From Calditrichia bacterium (GTDB lineage: Bacteria; Calditrichota; Calditrichia; RBG-13-44-9; J075), in the NCBI GenBank assembly GCA_028284905.1, contig JANQQU010000056.1, forward strand, positions 1 through 64,000: a stretch of DNA of 64,000 bases. Reading direction: 5' to 3'. Under the pieces are notes generated by a model, which made no database searches, was not told the DNA's origin, and saw nothing but the letters and a program-made list of their open reading frames with translations. A program made the translations under genes and the position numbers. Shown here in pieces: positions 8,935 through 18,063 of the stretch. Numbering within the stretch: the stretch's first letter is position 1; each line of letters starts with the position of its first letter.

Positions 8935-10938
8935 ATGCATATCCCCCCATTGTTAACAGATGTCGTAATTATTTTTTCTTTGGCCATCGTTGTGCTTTTT
9001 GTTTGTCACCGATTGCGTTTGCCGGCAGTAGTTGGTTTCCTATTTACCGGCATATTCGTTGGTCCATTCGGTGCCGGATTAATCAAGGATATGCACGATG
9101 TGGAAATTCTGGCGGAAATAGGCGTTGTCCTGCTTTTATTTACCATCGGCATTGAATTTTCCCTGGAAAAGTTGTTGAAGATTCGTAAGCCGGTGTTGAT
9201 TGGTGGGCCGCTGCAGGTCTTCATCACTTTCACTGCTTCCTACTTTATTGCCCGCGAATTTGGCCAGGCGGTGAATAACTCGATTTTTATCGGCTTTCTG
9301 GTGGCACTAAGCAGTACAGCAATTGTGATCAAACTTTTTCAGGATAAAGCCGAAATCGATACGCCGCAGGGGAGCACAGCCCTGGGCGTGCTGATCTTTC
9401 AGGATATTATCGTTGTGCCGATGATTCTTATTACCCCTTTACTGGGCGGCGCATCCGGCAGTGTCGGAGAATCTTTACTGATTCTGCTTGGTAAAGCAGC
9501 AGCCATCATCCTGCTGGTAATTGTCAGTATCAAATATATTGTCCCGAAATTACTTTACCAGATTGCCCGGACTCGCAACAACGAACTTTTTTTGCTCAGC
9601 GTAGTAGTGCTTTGCTTTGGGGTTGCCTGGCTGACTTCCCTGGCAGGATTAAGTCTCGCTCTCGGTGCTTTTCTTGCCGGGCTAATTATTTCGGAATCTG
9701 AATATAGTCATCATGCTTTGGGGAACATCCTTCCTTTTCGTGATGTCTTTACCACGTTTTTCTTTATTTCTATCGGCATGATGCTTGATGTTCGTTTTTT
9801 GATAGAACATGTGGCTATTATAAGCGCCATTGTGCTCGGGTCAATTCTATTGAAGGCCTTCATTGCCGGCTTTGCTACATTGCTCCTCGGGTTTTCACTG
9901 CGTACGGCGATTTTAGCCGGTCTCGCCCTGGCACAAATCGGGGAATTCTCCTTTATTCTTTCCCGGGTTGGCAGCGAGCATGGCATATTTGGTGATGTAA
10001 TCAACCAGGGCTTTTTGGCTGTCGCCGTATTAACCATGGCTTTGACGCCGTTTATCATGGCGTTGGGGCCCCGGCTGGCCGACCTGGTCTTAAAGTTACC
10101 GCTCCCCAGTAAACTCGTATCCGGAATGAGTCCTGCCCCAGCGAACCTCATGGAAAAGTTGGAAGATCATTTAGTTATCATTGGTTATGGCATTATTGGA
10201 CGAAACGTGGCGCGGGCAGCTTGCCTGGCAGGCGTTCCATACATTATTATCGAAATGAATCCCGACACAGTCCGTAGTGAACGGGCCAAGGGCGAGCCGA
10301 TTTTTTATGGCGATGCGACGTACGAATCGGTACTTCACATTACCCATATCGAAAAGGCCCGGGTAGTGGTTGTCGCTATTAACGACCCAACAGCTACCCG
10401 ACGTATAACCAGCAGGGTCCGCCGGATGAATCCCGCCTGCCATATGATTGTGCGTAGCCGTTATTTACAGGAAATGGCCCCATTGCATAAGCTGGGGGCT
10501 AATGAAGTTATCCCCGAAGAATATGAAACTGCTGTAGAAATATTTGCCAGGGTATTGGCTAAATACCTGGTCAGCAAAGATGAAATTGATAAATTAGTGA
10601 CCGAAGTACGTGCCGATGAATATGAGATGTTCCGCAGTCGCTCCCGTCCCGAGCCGATTGCTTCGGAAACGGAATTGCATCTTCATGATATTGATATTAG
10701 CGCGTTCCGGGTTGAGCCGGATTCTTCGCTGATCAATAAAACCCTGGCGGAAATAAATTTTCGCCGCCTCTATGGGGTAACGATTGTTGCCATTCGCCGG
10801 AATTGGGAAGTGCTTTCTAATCCGGGAGCGGATAGCCGGATTTACCCGGAGGATGTGTTGTTTATGCTGGGGGCGCCGGAGAAAATTACTGAAGCAATTC
10901 AAACTTGTGCGACACTTATCGATGAACAGAAGAAATAG
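8935..10938 (+). CDS. CPA2-family cation:proton antiporter with RCK domains (KefB/YbaL-like)
   Basis: 667 aa from the chosen ATG. An in-frame TTG at 8908 exists, but GGAGA at 8920-8924 is spaced correctly for 8935. The N-terminal two thirds contain about 12 hydrophobic segments of a Na+/H+ exchanger fold (for example LPAVVGFLFTGIFVGPFGAG and LSLALGAFLAGLIISES). A TrkA-N/RCK domain follows with the nucleotide-binding motif VIIGYGIIGRNVA, and then a TrkA-C-like domain. This is the architecture of potassium or sodium:proton antiporters gated by NAD(H) or a similar ligand. The next gene starts 10 bp downstream, so the carbonic anhydrase is probably co-transcribed, which would fit pH or bicarbonate homeostasis (inference). 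Confidence 0.92.
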   Translation: MHIPPLLTDVVIIFSLAIVVLFVCHRLRLPAVVGFLFTGIFVGPFGAGLIKDMHDVEILAEIGVVLLLFTIGIEFSLEKLLKIRKPVLIGGPLQVFITFTASYFIAREFGQAVNNSIFIGFLVALSSTAIVIKLFQDKAEIDTPQGSTALGVLIFQDIIVVPMILITPLLGGASGSVGESLLILLGKAAAIILLVIVSIKYIVPKLLYQIARTRNNELFLLSVVVLCFGVAWLTSLAGLSLALGAFLAGLIISESEYSHHALGNILPFRDVFTTFFFISIGMMLDVRFLIEHVAIISAIVLGSILLKAFIAGFATLLLGFSLRTAILAGLALAQIGEFSFILSRVGSEHGIFGDVINQGFLAVAVLTMALTPFIMALGPRLADLVLKLPLPSKLVSGMSPAPANLMEKLEDHLVIIGYGIIGRNVARAACLAGVPYIIIEMNPDTVRSERAKGEPIFYGDATYESVLHITHIEKARVVVVAINDPTATRRITSRVRRMNPACHMIVRSRYLQEMAPLHKLGANEVIPEEYETAVEIFARVLAKYLVSKDEIDKLVTEVRADEYEMFRSRSRPEPIASETELHLHDIDISAFRVEPDSSLINKTLAEINFRRLYGVTIVAIRRNWEVLSNPGADSRIYPEDVLFMLGAPEKITEAIQTCATLIDEQKK

Positions 10939-10948
10939 GAGAGAATAT

Positions 10949-11563
10949 ATGATTTCAGCAGTAGAGGCACTGGAAAAACTAAAGGATGGAAATCGCCGCT
11001 TCACTACAAATTCTATGAAACCGACGGCTTTAACAGATGACATCCAGCGGGAAGAATTAGTGGGAGGCCAGGCGCCCTTCGCAATTATCCTCGGCTGTGC
11101 CGATTCCAGAGTGCCGGCCGAATTGGTGTTCGATCAGGGACTGGGTGATTTGTTCGTGATTCGGGTGGCGGGCAATATTGCTTCCCCTTCGCAAATTGGC
11201 AGCATCGAATATGCTGCTGGACACCTCGGCACTCGTTTGATAGTTGTGCTGGGACATACCGGCTGCGGTGCTGTGCAGGCAACCTTATCGGAAATGGCCC
11301 AACCGCCGGCAGAGCGCTCACCGAACCTGAGTGCAATTGTTGACCGAATTCGCCCCGCGCTGGAAAGCCTTTGGTCTGAAAGAGGCAGCAAAGAGCCGGG
11401 AGATCTACTGGCTGATGCCGTCCGTGCAAATGTACAAGCCTCGGCTGCGCAACTGCGGGAAGGATCTACTATCCTTGAAAACCTGATGGATAATGATGGA
11501 TTGTTAGTAGTCGGCGCAGAATACTCGCTGGCAACCGGCGCGGTCGATTTTTTTAATAACTGA
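10949..11563 (+). CDS. Beta-class carbonic anhydrase
   Basis: 204 aa from the ATG preceded by AGGAGAG. A longer frame starting at 10784 overlaps the antiporter and is rejected. Zinc and catalytic residues are present: Cys50, Asp52 and Arg54 in CADSR, and His103 and Cys106 in GHTGCGAV. The enzyme interconverts CO2 and bicarbonate in the cytoplasm. It follows the antiporter gene by 10 bp, suggesting one operon; a proton-producing reaction beside a proton antiporter is a sensible pairing. No signal peptide, so it is not a periplasmic form. Confidence 0.95.
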   Translation: MISAVEALEKLKDGNRRFTTNSMKPTALTDDIQREELVGGQAPFAIILGCADSRVPAELVFDQGLGDLFVIRVAGNIASPSQIGSIEYAAGHLGTRLIVVLGHTGCGAVQATLSEMAQPPAERSPNLSAIVDRIRPALESLWSERGSKEPGDLLADAVRANVQASAAQLREGSTILENLMDNDGLLVVGAEYSLATGAVDFFNN

Positions 11564-11588
11564 TCTCGACATTACCTTACTTTTATAA

Positions 11589-11624
11589 CAGATGCAAATT
11601 TGCCCATTTGCAAATTTGCATCTG
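11589..11624. terminator. Long hairpin between convergent genes
   Basis: The 15-bp arm CAGATGCAAATTTGC (11589-11603) is matched perfectly at 11610-11624 around a 6-nt loop. It lies between the stops of the carbonic anhydrase and PAP2 genes. There is no T-run, so a bidirectional terminator is an inference. Confidence 0.6.
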
Positions 11625-11642
11625 TAAGTAACTACCCTCCAT

Positions 11643-12473
11643 CTAAAATCGCATCCAATGAACAATATAAGCGCTTATGGCACCCAGTGCTGCGCCGGCA
11701 AGGACATCCGTCGGAAAATGTTTGCCACCGGCGATTCTTCCTACGCCGGACATCGTCGCTGCCCCTAATGCAAAATACTTTTGAAAATCGCTGGCGTTGT
11801 TACCTTTACTAAGCAAATAGCTGGTAGAAAGCGCAAATGCAATGGCAGTATCGCCGGAAGGGAAAGAACGAAGCGCATCCCGGCGCTCTGCGCCATCTAT
11901 CTCGTTGATCTTGTCGGTAAAATAAACCTGACGGCGCCGATGGAAAGTATCTTTCAATAAGCCGGCAAAAGCAGCAGCCAACAGACTCGACTCGATAGAA
12001 GCGCGAAAATGCGAGAAACCGCGATCCGGTGTTCGCCAAACATCCACCCAGGAGTAGAGACCGAATCCGAGGAGGTGCGTCCAGCCAACAACCTGCCACT
12101 CGGTATTTTCGTTATGAATTACCCAACGGTCGTAAAAGGGGACATCCGATTTCGGGCAAGGGGCGCAATCCGGCAACTCCGGTTCATCAAAGGAATCGGT
12201 GAGCATTATTAAACCAATACTACCCGCCCAAACGCCTAATTCACCCAGTAAATTATTGTTACCAGTAGAAGCAGTTTCAGAAGAAAGCATGCTGAGCGAT
12301 AAACGCTGTTGTTGAATTGAACGGGTAAAAGAATTTGCGGATAACTGCTGGTTTTTGCCAATCAATGCCATCCGGTTAAAGCGCTGGCTGTCGATGGAAA
12401 ACTGGCCAAAACTTGCGCTGGACATGCCCAACATTAAAGCAAATACGAAAACAAACTGCGAAATGGGTTTCAT
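11643..12473 (-). CDS. PAP2-superfamily membrane protein with altered phosphatase motif
   Basis: 276 aa from an ATG with an excellent upstream GGAGG; the longer frame to 12536 has no such site. A signal peptide-like N-terminus (MKPISQFVFVFALMLGMSSASFG) is followed by hydrophobic segments and a C-terminal PAP2 domain. Motif 1 region KDTFHRRRQ and motif 3 GRIAGGKHFPTD are present. Motif 2, normally PSGH, reads FPSGD with Asp208 where the acid/base histidine should be. PAP2 proteins dephosphorylate lipid phosphates such as phosphatidic acid or undecaprenyl pyrophosphate. The histidine loss makes full activity doubtful. It is convergent with the carbonic anhydrase gene. Confidence 0.82.
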   Translation of the reverse strand: MKPISQFVFVFALMLGMSSASFGQFSIDSQRFNRMALIGKNQQLSANSFTRSIQQQRLSLSMLSSETASTGNNNLLGELGVWAGSIGLIMLTDSFDEPELPDCAPCPKSDVPFYDRWVIHNENTEWQVVGWTHLLGFGLYSWVDVWRTPDRGFSHFRASIESSLLAAAFAGLLKDTFHRRRQVYFTDKINEIDGAERRDALRSFPSGDTAIAFALSTSYLLSKGNNASDFQKYFALGAATMSGVGRIAGGKHFPTDVLAGAALGAISAYIVHWMRF

Positions 12474-12565
12474 TAAAGACCTCCAATTATTTTCCTGTGC
12501 GATTAAAAGTTTCGCCGGAAAATAGCGTTGAGGCACATTATAAATCTACCGCCTCTATAAAGTCG

Positions 12566-13684
12566 TTAGCTTTTTTCGGATAAATTTTCTTTCCGGAATT
12601 GGGTAGGGGAGGAGTGGACAAATTTTTTGAAGGCAGCATTGAAGCTGGAGAGGGAATTAAAACCAACATCATAAGCGATTTCTGCAATGGTTTTGTTCTG
12701 ATGAGTATCCAGCAATTGTTCTTTGGCATCTGCGATGCGATGACGGTTCACAAAGCCGAAGAAATTTTCCTGATACTGTTCATTGATCGATTGGGAGAGA
12801 TGATGTGGCGTTACTTCTAATAATTTTGCCAATTGGGGCAGGGTTAATTCACTGTTTCGATACATCTTTTCTTGCTGAAATTTCTTTTCCAGTAAATTGA
12901 CAATTTCCTGAGACTTCTCATTGTTCAGTGTGGAATTTTTATACTTTTTGCCAAGGGGGCGTATATTTCCGCTAAATAGAGTGGATTGCTTGATGCTGAT
13001 ATAACAAATGCCATAAACCAGGAAAGTGGTTAGTAAAGAAGGCAGGTAGCGGTTCTCCTGTCCGCCTGGCAAAAAATGCAGGGCAAGAGAAGCGATATAG
13101 ATAAGAAGGAAAGCACCCATCAAATTTTTAACCCAACGGAGGGCGATGCCCATTTGGAAGAAATTCGGATTTGCCGGGTCAGCGGTGCGAATCAGTCGGT
13201 ATGCAGCAAACCAGTAGATGATTACATGGCTGTCAAATAGAAAATAATTGACATAGTCATCCAAAGTTTTTGTTTTATTCCGGGATAATTCCAACATGGT
13301 TGCTAATTCACTGGTTGGATAAAAATATAGCGGAATTATTAACAAGCTGACCAGGGCAAACGGCAGGAAGTGAAATAACATCTTCCATTTGATAGATATC
13401 TTTCCCTGAACTAATGAACGAATAAAGAGATAAAAGGTCGGACCAACCAGCAGTATCCAAAAGCCGCCATGGTAAATAAAGCGCGGGACCATAATATAAA
13501 GTCCCGTATCCAGCAATATGCTGCGAATCATGATGATGCCGAGGGTAATTAAAAATGCTGAGAAGAAAATACTGGCTTGCCGATTTGGTTTGTCTTTGAA
13601 AGCTGTGAAAACGACCACTGCCAATAGAATACTTTGCAAAGCACCAAGTGTATTAATTATCGCCAGAAAATTTATCCGGATCAA
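12566..13684 (-). CDS. AraC-family regulator with N-terminal membrane domain
   Basis: 372 aa. The first ~230 residues contain about seven hydrophobic segments (beginning NFLAIINTLGALQSILLAVVVFT). The C-terminal ~120 residues form an AraC double helix-turn-helix domain ending DVGFNSLSSFNAAFKKFVHSSPTQFR, the usual second HTH. This membrane-tethered AraC form is common in FCB bacteria. It is thought to sense an extracytoplasmic or membrane signal and act directly on DNA. The start is a TTG at 13684 with GGGGA about 8 bases upstream; no ATG lies nearby in frame. Target genes cannot be inferred. A large imperfect palindrome lies immediately upstream. Confidence 0.87.
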   Translation of the reverse strand: MIRINFLAIINTLGALQSILLAVVVFTAFKDKPNRQASIFFSAFLITLGIIMIRSILLDTGLYIMVPRFIYHGGFWILLVGPTFYLFIRSLVQGKISIKWKMLFHFLPFALVSLLIIPLYFYPTSELATMLELSRNKTKTLDDYVNYFLFDSHVIIYWFAAYRLIRTADPANPNFFQMGIALRWVKNLMGAFLLIYIASLALHFLPGGQENRYLPSLLTTFLVYGICYISIKQSTLFSGNIRPLGKKYKNSTLNNEKSQEIVNLLEKKFQQEKMYRNSELTLPQLAKLLEVTPHHLSQSINEQYQENFFGFVNRHRIADAKEQLLDTHQNKTIAEIAYDVGFNSLSSFNAAFKKFVHSSPTQFRKENLSEKS

Positions 13685-13709
13685 AATCGGGTCCCCATTT
13701 CATACTAGT

Positions 13710-13865
13710 GCGTGCTGACAATTAATCGAAAACGCAGATTTTGGCGTTTTTTCCGCCTAATTTTGTTGTTTTTTTCGCGAGATGAACCACATCGCGGCTC
13801 AAAAAACGCCTCATTAGACGAAAAAACCTCTCAAAATCTGCTGTTCCGCCTAATTGTCAACACGC
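13710..13865. repeat. 156-bp near-palindrome, MITE-like
   Basis: The outer arms GCGTGCTGACAATTA (13710-13724) and TAATTGTCAACACGC (13851-13865) are inverted copies with one mismatch. Complementarity continues inward with modest mismatches (CAGATTTTG with CAAAATCTG, GGCGTTTTTTCC with AAAAAACCTC) to a centre near 13787. The outermost 34 bases match at 28 positions. It sits between the AraC gene and the globin gene. A miniature transposable element or a long structured RNA are both possible. The rest of the 13685-14047 spacer is AT-rich with no gene. Confidence 0.65.
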
Positions 13866-14047
13866 CCTGGCTGAAAAATAAACATTTTGTCCCAAATTGC
13901 CAGATGATTTTACGCCAATTTAAAAAATTGAGCGAGCAGATTAATTTTGCCAGAAATTAACTTCTGTGATAGCGGTAATAGGAAAATTAGAATATATACC
14001 TTATATAGGAAAAAAATTTAAACTCATGAAATTTTGACTGTGACGCT

Positions 14048-14464
14048 ATGAAGAATCCGCTGACTCCCGCAGAAATTAATTTAGTTAAGGATAGTTATCG
14101 TTCGATCCGGCCATTATCGGAAACATTTTCGATGCTGTTTTATTTACGCCTTTTTGAAATCGCGCCCCATCTGGAAACGCTGTTTACTTCCGGCATCGAA
14201 GCCCAGGGAAAAAAGCTGATGGATACGCTGGAAACGATTGTTGATGGTTTGGATGATTTTGCCGGCTTGCGGCAGGAGTTGGTAATGCTCGGAAAACGCC
14301 ACATTGATTACGGCGTAGAAGATGCCCATTATGATATCCTTTGGGAGGCATTTGCCTGGTCCCTGGAGCGGGCGTTAAATGAAGAGTTCTCGCCGGAAAT
14401 GGCTGCGGCCTGGAAAGTTGTCTATCAGGCGATCGCCGATGTCATGATCGATAAGCCCGCCTGA
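14048..14464 (+). CDS. Single-domain bacterial globin
   Basis: 138 aa, the size of Vitreoscilla-type haemoglobin. The globin signature residues are present: CD1 Phe46 (ETLF), a Gln at about 53 in the distal E-helix position, and the proximal His85 in LGKRHIDYGV, the hallmark bacterial haemoglobin motif. There is no C-terminal reductase domain, so it is not a complete flavohaemoglobin. Such globins bind oxygen or nitric oxide in the cytoplasm and support respiration or NO detoxification with a separate reductase. The ribosome-binding site is weak. The upstream region is AT-rich and holds no regulator site that I can name with confidence. Confidence 0.9.
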   Translation: MKNPLTPAEINLVKDSYRSIRPLSETFSMLFYLRLFEIAPHLETLFTSGIEAQGKKLMDTLETIVDGLDDFAGLRQELVMLGKRHIDYGVEDAHYDILWEAFAWSLERALNEEFSPEMAAAWKVVYQAIADVMIDKPA

Positions 14465-14534
14465 TTTCGAAAAAATGACCATAGCTTAAATTGCATACTA
14501 TTCTATATCTAACGAAACCAATCAAACTACAACT

Positions 14535-16244
14535 TTACTGAATCCCTTCCCCTTCCCGGATGAGAATTTCCTGCCCGATTTTAATATCCTGAAATAGCTG
14601 TTGTTCGCCATTCGGCCAGGTGACTGTTAGAGAGTCAACCAGGGAATGAGCACCAGTGCCAAATGTCAGCGTTAACTCACTCTGAGAGAGGTAGGTGCTG
14701 CCGGTCTTTACCACCATTGGCAATGACTTGCCGGCAATGCTTGCCTGCACCTGTGCTCCGATTGCATCCTTGTTCGAAGTTGTGCCCTCTAGCTTAACGC
14801 GAAGGTATCCAGGACCGACAGTATTTGTCTCGTTGATAAGGTCGTTCCGCAAGAGCAGCGCCGGACTGTTATTGTTGATGATAAGTATATCAAGGTCTCC
14901 ATCGTGGTCATAATCTGCATAGGCACAGCCGCGCCCAACCAATGGTTCCGAGAGAATTTCTCCCGCGCTAGCGCTGATGTTCTTAAACTTCCCCTTCCCC
15001 TGATTCTCGAAAAGCAGCGAGGGCTGCCGGAAAGTAACGGCTTGCTGAATCTCTTCAATTTCCGGCTGCACATGGCCATTTACCGCAAATAGATCCAGAT
15101 CGAAATCCAGATCGGCATCGAAGAGAAAAACACCAAAAGTGAGGTAGCGGAGGCTGGCATTGCCAATTTGCGAGACCGCTGCACGATCGACATAAGAGCC
15201 ATTACCAAGGTCCCGGTAAACGCCGATCATCTCATTGGAAAAGTTACCGACAAAAATGGTTTCTTCCCCGGTATGATCGACGACGCCGACATCGATGCCC
15301 ATCCCGGCGCGGGCTTTCCCGCTTTCGTCCAGGGCAAATCCGCTCATTAGCCCGATCTCGCTAAAGGTGACCTTGCCATCGGCCCCCTTGCCGTTATTTT
15401 TGTAAAGAAAATCCGGTTGTGTATCGTTGGCGATGGAGAGATCCGGCCATCCATCATCATTAAAATCCAGCAAGGCAACGCCCAAGGCTTTCCCTTTCGG
15501 ATTGAAGATACCACTGGCTTCAGTGACATCTTCGTAGCTGCCGTCGCCGCGATTCCGATACAGGCGGGAAGGCTCTCCGGTATATACCTCCGGGGTGCAA
15601 TATCCTTTGCTGTTCCCGTCTAAAGAGCACCAGATGTCAGTTTCTTCCGTCCATTTCACATAGTTGCAAACGTAGAGATCGAGCCAGCCATCGAGATCAT
15701 AATCAAAAAACATTGCAGAGGCGCTCCAGGCAGGATCGGCCACGCCAATGGTTTCCCCAACTTCCGTAAACTTCCCTCCGTCGTTGCGGAAGAATTTATT
15801 GGGTCCGACGCAGGTGATGATGAGATCGCTGTCGCCATCGTTATCGTAATCAGCGGCTGCCATGCCCATGCCATAGACGGTCACATCCAGTCCGGCGTTA
15901 GCAGTAACGTCACTAAAGGTACCGTCACCTAAATTGCGGTATAGTTTCAGTGAGGGATCATCACCGGGATTGCTTTCCCAGTTCTTTCCCTGCACCAGGA
16001 GGATATCTTGCCAGCCATCATTGTCATAATCCAGCCAGCCGCCGCCGGGACCGGCCATTTCCGGGAAGTACTTTTTCCCATAACTGCCATTGTAATGAGT
16101 AAAATCAATGCCTGCAGCTTTGGTAACATCGGTAAAAGTGAGCTGTGCGGCTGCATCAGTCGCGGTAGAAGAATTATCATTATTCGAATCCGATTGCTGG
16201 CAGGAAAAGAAAACCAGAGAGAGCAGTAATATTCGTAAGATCAT
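14535..16244 (-). CDS. CRTAC1-type lipoprotein: FG-GAP/VCBS repeats plus ASPIC/UnbV domain
   Basis: 569 aa. Lipoprotein signal MILRILLLSLVFFSC with Cys15 as the likely lipidation site. The body has repeated FG-GAP/VCBS calcium-binding motifs of the form DYDNDGDSDLIIT (for example YDNDGWQDILLV, YDLDGWLDLYVC, FNDDGWPDLSIA, YDHDGDLDILII), predicting a seven-bladed propeller. The C-terminal ~80 residues match the ASPIC/UnbV domain (KDAIGAQVQASIAGK ... SLTVTWPNGEQQ). Such proteins are extracytoplasmic and implicated in adhesion or carbohydrate binding; the exact role here is unknown. It is transcribed alone, with 373 bp to the upstream neighbour. Confidence 0.9.
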   Translation of the reverse strand: MILRILLLSLVFFSCQQSDSNNDNSSTATDAAAQLTFTDVTKAAGIDFTHYNGSYGKKYFPEMAGPGGGWLDYDNDGWQDILLVQGKNWESNPGDDPSLKLYRNLGDGTFSDVTANAGLDVTVYGMGMAAADYDNDGDSDLIITCVGPNKFFRNDGGKFTEVGETIGVADPAWSASAMFFDYDLDGWLDLYVCNYVKWTEETDIWCSLDGNSKGYCTPEVYTGEPSRLYRNRGDGSYEDVTEASGIFNPKGKALGVALLDFNDDGWPDLSIANDTQPDFLYKNNGKGADGKVTFSEIGLMSGFALDESGKARAGMGIDVGVVDHTGEETIFVGNFSNEMIGVYRDLGNGSYVDRAAVSQIGNASLRYLTFGVFLFDADLDFDLDLFAVNGHVQPEIEEIQQAVTFRQPSLLFENQGKGKFKNISASAGEILSEPLVGRGCAYADYDHDGDLDILIINNNSPALLLRNDLINETNTVGPGYLRVKLEGTTSNKDAIGAQVQASIAGKSLPMVVKTGSTYLSQSELTLTFGTGAHSLVDSLTVTWPNGEQQLFQDIKIGQEILIREGEGIQ

Positions 16245-16456
16245 GAATCCATTATTCCTTTATTAGCTGTCAATAGGGGGGAATATAAGGTCGCCCGGCA
16301 AATGAACAAAATTGAATATTTGCGATCGAAAAATTGGCGTGTTTGATGATGTAAGCGTGAATGATTAAGTAAATCTGGTCAATAATTAGATTGTTTTAAT
16401 TTTCCGGGATGATTTATAAACCGATGCTAAAGAATGTTTGTTTAGCTTACGATTAT

Positions 16457-16545
16457 GTCATTGCGAGGAGTGCAGCGACGAAGCAATTTCCATCCAACAA
16501 CAAGGAGATTGCTTCACCGGGCAAAAAACGCCCGTTCGCAATGAC
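16457..16545. repeat. REP-like dispersed repeat (GTCATTGCGAGG type)
   Basis: Begins GTCATTGCGAGGAGTGCAGC and ends TTCGCAATGAC, with GAAGCAATTTCC and GAGATTGCTTC inside, giving an interrupted inverted repeat. A related element is at 51557-51642. This family is known from many bacterial genomes as an intergenic repeat. The remainder of the 16245-16617 spacer shows no gene. Confidence 0.75.
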
Positions 16546-16617
16546 TGCATCACCTAACTCTTATTGCAGAGTAACATGATTTATAAAACGATAAATCTGC
16601 CCTGAATAAATAGAAAA

Positions 16618-17745
16618 TTATCCTCCAACAACATCATAATAGGCTTTTTCGGAGAGAACACTCCAGGCCCCGATCTGCTGCCGGAAATTGTCGAATGATT
16701 CGTACACTTTACGACTGGCCGGATCATCCGCAATAATTTCCTGGATCACTTCATCGGCATACTGTTTCAGCCCACTAAGGACATCATCCGGAAAACGAAG
16801 CACCTCGGTGTTGGGATATTCTTCGCGGATTTTTTTCAGGTAGAAATTGTTTTGTGCTTCAAATTCACAAAGCATCCAGTTATTGGCCCGTAATGCTGCC
16901 GCCCGAACGATTGCCTGTAGATCGCCGGGAAGGCCTTCGTAAGCAGCGCGATTTACGATTAATTCCAATACCGAGCCGGGCTCGTGCCAGCCGGGATAAT
17001 AATAGTAGTTGGCGACCCGCGGAAATCCCATCTTGTAGTCGTGATAAGGGCCGATCCACTCGGTTGCATCAATCACACCGCGTTCGAGATTGGTAAAAAT
17101 CTCGCCACCGGCGGAAAGCACTGCCGAGCCTCCGGCCTTCTCGATTACTTTTCCACCGAGACCGGGAATGCGCATTTTTAATCCTTTAAGATCAACGAGG
17201 GAGTTTATTTTTCTTTTAAACCATCCCCCCATTTGCACCCCGGTGTTTCCGCAGGGAATTGGCACCAGATTGAAAGGTGCGTAAAGTTCTTCCCACAACT
17301 GCAGTCCGCCTCCGCTAATTACCCAGGCGTTCATCTGTTGGGCATTCATGCCAAAAGGAACCGCGCAGAAAAATTGGGTCGCGGCAGATTTCCCCGCCCA
17401 GTAATAGGACGCGCCGTGCCCCATTTCCGAAACACCCTGGCTGACTGCCTCAAAAGATTCCAAAGCCGGCACCAGCTCACCACCGCCATACACCCGAATT
17501 TTTAAGCGCCCCGCAGACATTTCTTCCACCCATTTCGCGAAAAGCTCGGCTCCTTCTCCCAGGACCGGGAATCCCGGAGGCCAGGTCGTCACCATTTTCC
17601 ATTGATATTTTTTCCCGGTTTGAACCGCCGGCGCAGCACCATCTGCATTATTGGTTTCCCCGGATCCACAGGCAGCCAGCAGGGAACTACCAGCGGCTAC
17701 GGCAGAAGCTCTTTTCAAAAAGTCACGTCGGTTTAACTTGCTCAT
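16618..17745 (-). CDS. TRAP transporter substrate-binding protein (DctP/TakP-like)
   Basis: 375 aa. The N-terminus has a twin-arginine motif (NRRDFLKRASAVAAGSSLLAAC) whose last Cys fits a lipobox, so export by Tat and lipid anchoring are both suggested. The body is a DctP-type binding protein: an ELVPALESFEAVSQG helix, KGLKMRIPGLGGKV with the conserved substrate-carboxylate arginine, and LERGVIDATEWIGPYHDYKMGF. The last stretch resembles the 2-oxo-acid binding protein TakP, so a keto or hydroxy acid ligand is likely. No DctQ/DctM membrane genes lie in this window, which is unusual because they are normally adjacent. Preceded by a GGAGG-like site. Confidence 0.9.
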   Translation of the reverse strand: MSKLNRRDFLKRASAVAAGSSLLAACGSGETNNADGAAPAVQTGKKYQWKMVTTWPPGFPVLGEGAELFAKWVEEMSAGRLKIRVYGGGELVPALESFEAVSQGVSEMGHGASYYWAGKSAATQFFCAVPFGMNAQQMNAWVISGGGLQLWEELYAPFNLVPIPCGNTGVQMGGWFKRKINSLVDLKGLKMRIPGLGGKVIEKAGGSAVLSAGGEIFTNLERGVIDATEWIGPYHDYKMGFPRVANYYYYPGWHEPGSVLELIVNRAAYEGLPGDLQAIVRAAALRANNWMLCEFEAQNNFYLKKIREEYPNTEVLRFPDDVLSGLKQYADEVIQEIIADDPASRKVYESFDNFRQQIGAWSVLSEKAYYDVVGG

Positions 17746-18063
17746 ACTTCCTCCAGTCTAATCGGAAATTTCATTTTAGCACTTTTGTTGAAAAATTATC
17801 GTGTCTCAACCAGAGAAGGGATATGTTGACAGGCATGATAATTCGTTGAATATAATTTAATAGAAATAATAGCGGTCAGCAAAATTCCCTGCAAGAGAAA
17901 TCTCTTTCTACTGGGAGATGACATCGGAAAAATCTTCCCCGGGCACCGATTCGCACATTTCTATATTAAAGGCACTAGCAGTGAAGAAGAATAAAATAAC
18001 GCTGCCACTTGTCAGGAACAATCAGCCTTAAATAACGAGCTTCTAAGAATCTAAACGCAGAAT
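17746..18063. other. 318-bp spacer without a gene
   Basis: It lies between two minus-strand genes and presumably carries the promoter of the TRAP binding-protein gene. I see no open frame, repeat or convincing structured RNA. A TTGACA (17826) and TATAAT (17851) occur on the plus strand with a 19-bp gap but no gene follows. Confidence 0.4.

Noticed and set aside
10784-10948. N-terminal extension of the carbonic anhydrase
   Set aside because: Overlaps the antiporter gene and has no ribosome-binding site; the ATG at 10949 is preceded by AGGAGAG.
13712-13960. 82-codon plus-strand frame
   Set aside because: It is a reading of the 156-bp palindrome and its AT-rich flank.
17826-17856. TTGACA ... 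TATAAT plus-strand promoter
   Set aside because: The 19-bp spacing is long and no plus-strand gene or structured RNA follows.
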